The notes under the pieces: model-generated
What the model was told of the DNA's origin: nothing
The model's input: the letters and a program-made list of their open reading frames with translations, nothing else
Databases searched by the model: none
Part shown: in pieces, positions 1 to 4,369 of the stretch
How positions within the stretch are numbered: position 1 is the stretch's first letter
Layout: every line of letters begins with the position of its first letter
Origin: WHTF01 sp964482425
GTDB taxonomy: Bacteria; Desulfobacterota; Binatia; UBA9968
Reading direction: 5' to 3'
DNA length: 6,062 nucleotides
Assembly (NCBI GenBank): GCA_964482425.1
Contig: CAYZXN010000357.1
Span: forward strand, 1-6,062
Translations under genes and position numbers: made by a program

Positions 1-1
1 G

Positions 2-49
2 ATCGGCCTGACGATCCCGCCGAATGTGCTGGCGCGAGCGATCGAGTGA
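2..49 (+). pseudogene. 3' end of an upstream TrpX-type substrate-binding protein gene, frame-slipped at its last codons
   Basis: Read from base 2, the codons give IGLTIPPNVLARA and then I-E-stop (TGA at 47-49). The same C-terminal block closes the other copies here (IGLTIPPNVLARADRVIK in the second complete gene), so this is the tail of a fifth paralogue that starts outside the window. Copies 1, 2 and 4 read GCG-GAT (Ala-Asp) where this one reads GCG-ATC. One G is missing near base 40. With it restored, the frame would run on through DRVIR to a TGA at 55-57, the place matching the stop of copy 1. Loss of the last five or so residues may be harmless, so the gene could still be functional. A sequencing or assembly error would look the same. 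The family assignment is firm; calling the gene broken is not. Confidence 0.7.
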
Positions 50-58
50 TCCGATGAG

Positions 59-93
59 ATCGAGCAGTTATTAGCGAGCAGAGAGCAGAAAAG
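59..93 (+). repeat. Degenerate 7-base tandem repeat in linker before copy 1
   Basis: Cut every seven bases from 59, the linker reads ATCGAGC, AGTTATT, AGCGAGC, AGAGAGC, AGAAAAG. The third and fourth units match the consensus AGNGAGC fully and the first differs at one base. Related heptads in similar register stand in the next two linkers (1101-1135 and 2131-2172). They lie just upstream of the ribosome binding site of copy 1. No function is known to me; slippage-derived linker sequence is the simplest reading. Confidence 0.55.
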
Positions 94-96
94 CGC

Positions 97-101
97 AGGA
101 G
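97..101 (+). promoter_or_regulatory. Ribosome binding site of copy 1
   Basis: AGGAG lies 7 bases before the ATG at 109. It supports that start, which also places a clean signal peptide at the N terminus. Confidence 0.75.
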
Positions 102-108
102 AAAATTC

Positions 109-1092
109 ATGAGTAAAAGAGTCTTTGGTGTTGCGCTATGCGCTATGCTCTCTCCGCTTTGCTATCCCGCCGCTGCGCAGCAGTCAAAGAAGGTTCCGAA
201 GGTAGGATATCTAGCTGGGCCCTCTCTTTCCTCCATGTCGGCGCGTGCCGAAGCATTTCGCCAAGGTCTGCGTGAACTAGGCTACGACGAGGGGAAAAAC
301 ATTGTGATGGAATATCGATATGCAGAGGGAAAACTTGATCGCGTCCCGGTGCTTGCGGCTGAATTGGTACGTCTCAAGGTAGACGTCATCGTCACGGCTG
401 CCGCAACGCCCACACGTGCCGCCAAAGAAGCAACTGTCACGATTCCCATAGTCATGACCAACGATAACGATCCTGTTGGCAATGGCTTCGTCGCCAGCCT
501 TGCGCGGCCAGGTGGGAACATTACCGGAATCGCAACCCTTTCCCCAGAGCTTAGCGGAAAACGGCTGGAGCTTTTGAAGGAGATCGTCCCCAAGCTCTCC
601 CGCGTGGCCGCCATAGGGACTTCGACGAACCCTGGCAACGCGCGATCCTTAGAAGAGACGGAGCTCGCCGCGGGGAGGTTCGGGGTACGGCTTCAATACC
701 TAGACGTAATAAGTTCCAACGATATCGAGAGCGCGTTTCTAGAAGCAAGCAAGTGGCGTGCTGCGGCGGTCCTCGCGCTGGGAGGTCCTGTGCTCGCAGA
801 TCGGCGAACACAATTTACAGACCTCGCGCGAAAGGGCCGGCTCCCGGCAATATACTGGAGGTCTGATATGGTCGACGCCGGTGGGCTCATGTCCTACGGC
901 GTGTACTCGCCCGACTTGGACCGGCGCGCCGCTACATATGTCGACAAGATCCTAAAAGGCGCCAAACCGGCCGATCTTCCCGTCGAGCAACCGACCAAAT
1001 TCGAGCTCGTAATCAATCTAAAAGCGGCGAAGCAAATCGGCATGGCGATTCCGCAAAGTGTGTTGGCGCGGGCGGATCGGGTGATTCGATGA
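109..1092 (+). CDS. ABC transporter substrate-binding protein, TrpX-type (COG2984 / ABC_sub_bind), copy 1
   Basis: This is a periplasmic binding protein of the type-1 two-lobe fold, in the family often labelled a tryptophan/tyrosine transport substrate-binding protein. The 327 residues are normal for the family. Residues 1-23 form a Sec signal peptide (basic MSKR start, hydrophobic core, AAA|Q cleavage at 23/24). The mature part begins with the first strand KVGYLAG (31-37). Family blocks follow: GLRELGYDEGKN (53-64), LKVDVIVT (89-96), TIPIV (111-115), LARPGGNITG (131-140), SGKRLELLKEIVPKLSRV (149-166), AGGLMSYG (257-264), and the C-terminal FELVINLKAAKQIG with ARADRVIR. The start is backed by AGGAG 7 bases upstream. 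The gene ends in TGA followed at once by TAA. It is the first complete gene of a same-strand tandem array, and no permease or ATPase adjoins it. The true ligand cannot be read from sequence; the Trp/Tyr label comes from Gram-positive relatives. Confidence 0.92.
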   Translation: MSKRVFGVALCAMLSPLCYPAAAQQSKKVPKVGYLAGPSLSSMSARAEAFRQGLRELGYDEGKNIVMEYRYAEGKLDRVPVLAAELVRLKVDVIVTAAATPTRAAKEATVTIPIVMTNDNDPVGNGFVASLARPGGNITGIATLSPELSGKRLELLKEIVPKLSRVAAIGTSTNPGNARSLEETELAAGRFGVRLQYLDVISSNDIESAFLEASKWRAAAVLALGGPVLADRRTQFTDLARKGRLPAIYWRSDMVDAGGLMSYGVYSPDLDRRAATYVDKILKGAKPADLPVEQPTKFELVINLKAAKQIGMAIPQSVLARADRVIR

Positions 1093-1100
1093 TAAGGCGC

Positions 1101-1135
1101 ATGGAGCAAAGGTCAGAGAGCAGAGCGCAGAAATG
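1101..1135 (+). repeat. Degenerate 7-base tandem repeat in linker before copy 2
   Basis: Units of seven bases from 1101 read ATGGAGC, AAAGGTC, AGAGAGC, AGAGCGC, AGAAATG. They line up unit for unit with the linker before copy 1 (ATCGAGC, AGTTATT, AGCGAGC, AGAGAGC, AGAAAAG). This suggests either that the linker was duplicated together with the gene or that the same repeat type spread into both. If copy 2 were started at 1089, these repeats would be translated as a basic N-terminal extension. Confidence 0.5.
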
Positions 1136-1148
1136 CTGCAGAAAACTT

Positions 1149-2129
1149 ATGAGACGAGGGGTTCTCGTTCTTTGCGCTTTGCTCTTTGCACTTAGCTCTT
1201 CGGCGTCAGCGCAGCCGGCCAATAAAGTTTGGCGCATCGGATTCTTATCGTCGGTCTCACCTGAGCCGTCGGCCCATCTCTACCAGGCTTTTCTGCAGGG
1301 TCTCGACGATTTCGGCTATGTCGAAGGCAAAAACGTCCGTGTTGAGCCGCGCTGGGCCGAGGGTAAAACCAAGCGTCTGCCGGAGTTGGCGGCGGAGTTG
1401 GTTGCTCTCAAAGTAGATCTCATTGTCTCCACCGGGGGCACGGTCACGGCGCATGCGGCAAAAAGGGCAACTCAAAACATTCCCATTGTTTTCACAGCCG
1501 GCGGGGATGTTGTTAAGCTCGGCCTGATTGCCAGCCTCGCCAGGCCGGGCGGCAATCTCACCGGCTTGAGTCTCCTCACGACCGAGCTGAACTCAAAACG
1601 CCTCGAGCTCTTGAAAGAAACGATTCCGACTCTGCGCCGCGCCGGAATTGTCGGCAATCCCGCCAATCCAAACTATGCAATTCACGTAAACGAAACCCGA
1701 GCCGCCGCAAAGCAGTTGGGATTGCAGGTCCACGTTCTCGAGGCACGACAAAAGAACGATATCGAAAGTGTATTTTCAACATTAGCGGAGAAGAGGGTCG
1801 GGGCGCTGCTGGTACTATCCGACCCGATGCTCAATGCGAACAGACAACGCATCGCCGATCTCGCGATCGAAACTCGCCTTCCCGCGATTTACGAGTTCAG
1901 CGAGTTTGTCGAGGCCGGTGGTCTCATGAGCTATGGAACGGACATCGTCGCGGTTTACCGGCGGCTGGGCATATATGTAGACAAAATAATTAAAGGCACA
2001 AAGCCATCAGAGCTGCCCGTCGAACTTCCGACTAACTTCGAAATGATCGTCAATCTGAAAACGGCCAAGCAGATTGGCTTAACTATTCCGCCCAATGTGC
2101 TGGCACGAGCGGATAGGGTCATTAAATGA
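1149..2129 (+). CDS. ABC transporter substrate-binding protein, TrpX-type (COG2984 / ABC_sub_bind), copy 2
   Basis: This is a second periplasmic binding protein of the same family, 326 residues from the start chosen here. The ATG at 1149 gives a compact Sec signal peptide (MRRG, hydrophobic core, ASA|Q cleavage at 21/22). The frame is open from ATG 1089, which overlaps the stop of copy 1, with another ATG at 1101. Starting there adds 16-20 polar residues encoded by linker repeats ahead of the signal peptide, so I prefer 1149. However, 1149 has no good Shine-Dalgarno (only GCAGAAAACTT before it), and 1101 has a weak AAGG. Family blocks are GLDDFGYVEGKN, EPRWAEGK, LARPGGNLTG (about 130-139), KRLELLKETIPTL, VEAGGLMSYG (about 254-263) and the ARADRVIK end. 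The pocket-facing stretch TAGGDVVKLG replaces TNDNDPVGNG of copy 1, so ligand preference may differ. Product confidence is high; start confidence is moderate. Confidence 0.88.
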   Translation: MRRGVLVLCALLFALSSSASAQPANKVWRIGFLSSVSPEPSAHLYQAFLQGLDDFGYVEGKNVRVEPRWAEGKTKRLPELAAELVALKVDLIVSTGGTVTAHAAKRATQNIPIVFTAGGDVVKLGLIASLARPGGNLTGLSLLTTELNSKRLELLKETIPTLRRAGIVGNPANPNYAIHVNETRAAAKQLGLQVHVLEARQKNDIESVFSTLAEKRVGALLVLSDPMLNANRQRIADLAIETRLPAIYEFSEFVEAGGLMSYGTDIVAVYRRLGIYVDKIIKGTKPSELPVELPTNFEMIVNLKTAKQIGLTIPPNVLARADRVIK

Positions 2130-2130
2130 C

Positions 2131-2172
2131 AGCGAGCAGTGAGCGGTTAACAGTGAGCAGTAAGAAGACAGG
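2131..2172 (+). repeat. Degenerate 7-base tandem repeat in linker before copy 3
   Basis: This is the clearest of the three heptad runs: AGCGAGC, AGTGAGC, GGTTAAC, AGTGAGC, AGTAAGA, AGACAGG. AGTGAGC occurs twice exactly. The run begins one base after the TGA of copy 2 and leads into the ribosome binding site of copy 3. Its arrangement resembles the heptanucleotide short tandemly repeated sequences (STRR) described in cyanobacteria, though the motif here is not one I recognise. Confidence 0.65.
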
Positions 2173-2174
2173 AG
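2170..2174 (+). promoter_or_regulatory. Ribosome binding site of copy 3
   Basis: AGGAG lies 8 bases before the ATG at 2183. It decides that start against the ATG at 2126, which merely overlaps the stop of copy 2 (ATGA) and would translate the repeat run. Confidence 0.7.
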
Positions 2175-2182
2175 CAAACTCG

Positions 2183-3151
2183 ATGTTCAGAAGAATCGTT
2201 GTCTGCTTACCGCTTACTCTCTTTCTGCTTACCGTTGCAGAAGCGCAGCAGCCAAAGATGCCGCGAATTGGTGTCCTTGTGCCGGGTGGGCCTTTGTACA
2301 GGGCGATAGACGGGCTGCGCGATGAACTCAAAGCGTTGGGCATCGAAGACGGGAAGCATTACAGCCTCGTCATCCGCGATACCAAAGGCGACGTCAAGAC
2401 GGCGGAGCAAGCAGCGAAGAGCTTCGAACAGGATAAAGTTAATTTGATCTATGCCCTCTCCACTCCCGTCATCACAGCGGCAAAAGCGGCGACTGTGAAT
2501 ACTCCGATTGTTTTCTGCATAGGCAGCGATCCCGTCACCGGCGGCCTCGTGGATAGCTTTGTCAACCCCGGCGGAAGGCTCACAGGCGTTCACTTCCTCG
2601 TCAGAGATCTTACGGCAAAGCGTTTAGAAATCCTGAAAGAGATTGTCCCCAAGCTCAACCGCGTTGTGACGTTCTACGATCCCACTGATCGTGTCGCTTC
2701 CGAGGCGACTGCGCTGGCGCGAGGGGAGGCAAAGCGTCTGGGGCTCAAGCTGCTCGCGCGACAGGTGGGATCCGTGGACGAGCTTCGAACCGAATTGCAG
2801 GCGCTGAAACCCGGGGAGGCGGAAGCCTTCCTTTTCAGCGCTGACACGAGGATAGCGGGTCAGGCGCAGCTCATTATCGATACGGCCAAGATCAAGAAAT
2901 TGCCGACGATGTTCCAGGAACAAAGCCTGGTTAGCAAAGGCGGGCTTGCCAGCTACGGACAAAACTACTATGAGATAGGCCGCTTGTCGGCAAAGTACGT
3001 CCGACGTGTCTTGGATAGAACTCATACTAAGGATCTCAAGATCGAAACCGTTGAAAACGTCGAGTTGGCCATCAATCTGCAAACCGCCAGGGATTTGGGC
3101 CTGACGGTACCGGCACAGGTGCTGGCAAGAGCCCAAAAGGTGGTCAAATGA
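2183..3151 (+). CDS. Divergent ABC transporter substrate-binding protein, TrpX-type, copy 3
   Basis: This is a third periplasmic binding protein of the family, 322 residues from ATG 2183, which has AGGAG 8 bases upstream. The frame is open from ATG 2126. Residues 1-21 form a signal peptide (MFRR, hydrophobic core, AEA|Q cleavage). The overall plan is kept: MPRIGVLVPGG, GLRDELKALGIEDGKH, NTPIVFCIGSDPVTGG, AKRLEILKEIVPKLNRV, KGGLASYGQNYYEIGR (about 252-267), NLQTARDLGLTVP and a final ARAQKVVK. Several signature blocks differ from copies 1, 2 and 4. LARPGGN is FVNPGGR (about 126-132), the WAEGK/YAEGK block is RDTKGD, and the RADRVI ending is RAQKVV. The stretch GQNYYEIGRLSAKYV resembles the more general TrpX/LivJ-like pattern. 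It is likely an older duplicate or a separately acquired member with a different ligand. The stop TGA is part of an ATGA. Confidence 0.9.
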   Translation: MFRRIVVCLPLTLFLLTVAEAQQPKMPRIGVLVPGGPLYRAIDGLRDELKALGIEDGKHYSLVIRDTKGDVKTAEQAAKSFEQDKVNLIYALSTPVITAAKAATVNTPIVFCIGSDPVTGGLVDSFVNPGGRLTGVHFLVRDLTAKRLEILKEIVPKLNRVVTFYDPTDRVASEATALARGEAKRLGLKLLARQVGSVDELRTELQALKPGEAEAFLFSADTRIAGQAQLIIDTAKIKKLPTMFQEQSLVSKGGLASYGQNYYEIGRLSAKYVRRVLDRTHTKDLKIETVENVELAINLQTARDLGLTVPAQVLARAQKVVK

Positions 3152-3222
3152 ATCGATTTTCGTGTGGCGATAAGAAGGAGGATCGACGACGCTGGATCGG
3201 TCCTTGCGCGGATTCGAGTTGA
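3148..3222 (+). other. 24-codon open frame bridging copies 3 and 4 (possible coupling peptide or frame-slipped former N terminus)
   Basis: An ATG overlapping the copy 3 stop (ATGA at 3148-3151) opens 24 codons beginning MNRFSCGDKKEDRR. They end at TGA 3220-3222, which itself overlaps the TTG at 3219 in the copy 4 frame. Such stop/start overlaps at both ends would allow translation to pass from copy 3 to copy 4, whose own start region is weak. Equally, one lost or gained base could have separated an original ATG start from the copy 4 frame. Nothing shows the peptide itself has a role; it is very polar and has no recognised domain. Confidence 0.2.
3175..3182 (+). promoter_or_regulatory. Strong Shine-Dalgarno-like sequence without a properly spaced standard start codon
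   Basis: AAGGAGGA is the best ribosome-binding match among the binding-protein linkers, but no ATG, GTG or TTG lies 5-12 bases downstream in any frame. A CTG at 3192 (10 bases after GGAGG) is in frame with copy 4 and could be a rare start. The nearest in-frame TTG is at 3204. Confidence 0.4.
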
Positions 3223-4217
3223 AATTGAAGACACACAAGATAGCAGCGTTGGCTTTGGTCGCCATGTTTTTGTGCTTTAGCGTCCCTGCCGATGCGCAGC
3301 TTAACAAAATACCGCGGGTAGGATTCGTCCGCCTTACCCGTCAAGCCGATGAACCGCGTCAAGGGCGTTTAGGGGAATTCCGCCAGGGACTGCGTGATCT
3401 AGGTTATACCGAAGGCCAAAACATTATTCTTGAGCTGCGCTGGGCAGAGGAGAGGCGCGACCGACTCTCTGAAATCATGGCTGAGATCACCCGGCTAAAA
3501 GTCGACGTGATTGTAACCCACGGGCCGTCGGGAGTCCGCGCAGCTAAAGAAGCAACAAACAGCATTCCTATCGTCGTCGCACGTATGGACGATGCCGACG
3601 TAGCCGGATTTGTGGCAAGTCTCGCCCGACCCGGTGGCAATCTTACCGGCTTATCTTTCCAAACGGGCCAGGTAAGCGGCAAGTTGCTCGATCTACTCAA
3701 GGAGGCTCGCCCCAGAATCTCGCGGGTCGCCGCGCTGTGGGACGCGACCGGTACCGCAAGCCAGCTGAGGACGCTGCGGGAAGCCTCCCCCTCCGCCGGT
3801 GTACAACTACAGGTGTTGGAGGTCAGGAGCGTAAAAGACTTCGACAGTGCGTTTAAAACTGGCTCAAAAGCTTCGGCCGAAGGTCTCGTGATACTGGGGT
3901 CGCCGCTGCTCACCAACAATGTCCCTCAACTAGCAGCGCTCGCGACAACACATCAGTTGCCCGCAATATACTTTAATAGGCGATTCGCCGAGGCCGGCGG
4001 TCTCATGGCTTACGGGCCGGATGAGTCCGACCCGAGTTGGGGCTACCGGCGCGCCGCGGTTTACGTGGACAAGATACTAAATGGTACAAAACCGGCCGAT
4101 CTTCCGGTGGAGCAGCCAACAAGATTCGAGTTTGTAATCAATCTTAAGGCCGCCAAGAAAATCGGTTTGACAATTCCGCCCAACATGCTGACGCGAGCGG
4201 ATAGGGTGATCAAGTAA
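3204..4217 (+). CDS. ABC transporter substrate-binding protein, TrpX-type (COG2984 / ABC_sub_bind), copy 4
   Basis: This is the fourth complete paralogue, 337 residues from TTG 3204. No in-frame ATG precedes the signal peptide. Candidate starts are CTG 3192 (10 bases after a strong GGAGG), TTG 3204, and TTG 3219 or 3225, which would give a compact MKLKTHK-type start. The stop upstream in this frame is TAA 3171, so the true N terminus lies between. The hydrophobic core ends in ADA|Q at about 31/32. Family blocks are GLRDLGYTEGQN (62-73), LRWAEERRDR (78-87), IPIVVARMDDADVAG (121-135), LARPGGNLTG (140-149), AEAGGLMAYG (262-271) and VINLKAAKKIGLTIPP, ending RADRVIK. The loop after GGLMAYG is three residues longer than in copy 1 and contains DESDPSW. 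A 17-base stretch near the 3' end (4089-4105) is identical to copy 1. It ends in TAA, unlike the TGA of the other copies, and closes the array. Confidence 0.88.
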   Translation: MRGFELKLKTHKIAALALVAMFLCFSVPADAQLNKIPRVGFVRLTRQADEPRQGRLGEFRQGLRDLGYTEGQNIILELRWAEERRDRLSEIMAEITRLKVDVIVTHGPSGVRAAKEATNSIPIVVARMDDADVAGFVASLARPGGNLTGLSFQTGQVSGKLLDLLKEARPRISRVAALWDATGTASQLRTLREASPSAGVQLQVLEVRSVKDFDSAFKTGSKASAEGLVILGSPLLTNNVPQLAALATTHQLPAIYFNRRFAEAGGLMAYGPDESDPSWGYRRAAVYVDKILNGTKPADLPVEQPTRFEFVINLKAAKKIGLTIPPNMLTRADRVIK

Positions 4218-4306
4218 TTTTAAATTTTGAAGTGAAAACCCCTAGACCGAAAAAAATCGTCACGGAACAAACAAGGAAACTGACGCGAGGGTTGGCGGAG
4301 GAGTGT
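4218..4306 (+). other. Gap after the binding-protein array; no convincing promoter or terminator
   Basis: The first 40 bases are AT-rich (TTTTAAATTTTGAAG and an A7 run at 4250-4256). I find no GC-rich stem followed by a T run and no good -35/-10 pair. A TTGAAG at 4227-4232 has only poly-A 17 bases later. The gap is longer than the 50-60-base linkers of the array, so an independent promoter for the sensor is possible but not visible. Confidence 0.4.
4297..4303 (+). promoter_or_regulatory. Strong ribosome binding site of the leader frame before the sensor
   Basis: GGAGGAG is followed by ATG at 4307; GGAGG-to-ATG spacing is 5 bases. It serves the 20-codon frame directly, not the sensor start 62 bases further on, which has only poor matches. 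Confidence 0.6.
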
Positions 4307-4369
4307 ATGACTGAAATATCCAATGAGGCGACGGCCGCCTCTACAAAGATGTTGCGGATCCGGCGATAA
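4307..4369 (+). CDS. 20-codon leader open frame, stop overlapping the sensor start (TAATG)
   Basis: An ATG 5 bases after GGAGG opens a 20-codon frame beginning MTEISNEATAASTK and ending in RIRR. Its stop TAA (4367-4369) shares a base with the ATG of the sensor at 4369. This geometry is typical of translational coupling, in which ribosomes ending the leader restart on the next gene. Within the frame, GAGGCG (4325-4330) and CGCCTC (4336-4341) can pair as a 6-base-pair stem with a 5-base loop, which could affect coupling. The peptide matches no family I recognise and is not obviously an amino-acid-rich attenuator leader. The other reading is that this was the original sensor N terminus, displaced by a one-base indel. 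Short length makes chance quite possible. Confidence 0.35.
   Translation: MTEISNEATAASTKMLRIRR

Noticed and set aside
1089..1148. Start of copy 2 at ATG 1089 or 1101
   Set aside because: It would place linker-encoded polar residues ahead of a complete signal peptide; kept only as an alternative because ATG 1149 lacks a good ribosome binding site.
59..2172. CRISPR-like repeats in the linkers
   Set aside because: The units are 7 bases, degenerate and contiguous without spacers; not a CRISPR array.
2624..3307. A 227-codon open frame on the minus strand opposite copy 3
   Set aside because: It lies wholly antisense to a well-supported family member, its translation has no recognisable domain, and it covers the copy 3/4 linker without respecting it.
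3404..3919. A 171-codon minus-strand open frame opposite copy 4
   Set aside because: It is a shadow of the copy 4 codons; Ser/Arg-rich composition and no family pattern.
4213..4232. Possible terminator after copy 4
   Set aside because: The AATTTTAAATTTT stretch is only AT-rich and weakly self-complementary; there is no GC stem with a T tail.
4227..4256. Possible promoter (TTGAAG with an A-rich box 17 bases later) before the sensor
   Set aside because: The second box is a run of A, not a -10 match; AT-rich sequence alone is not enough.
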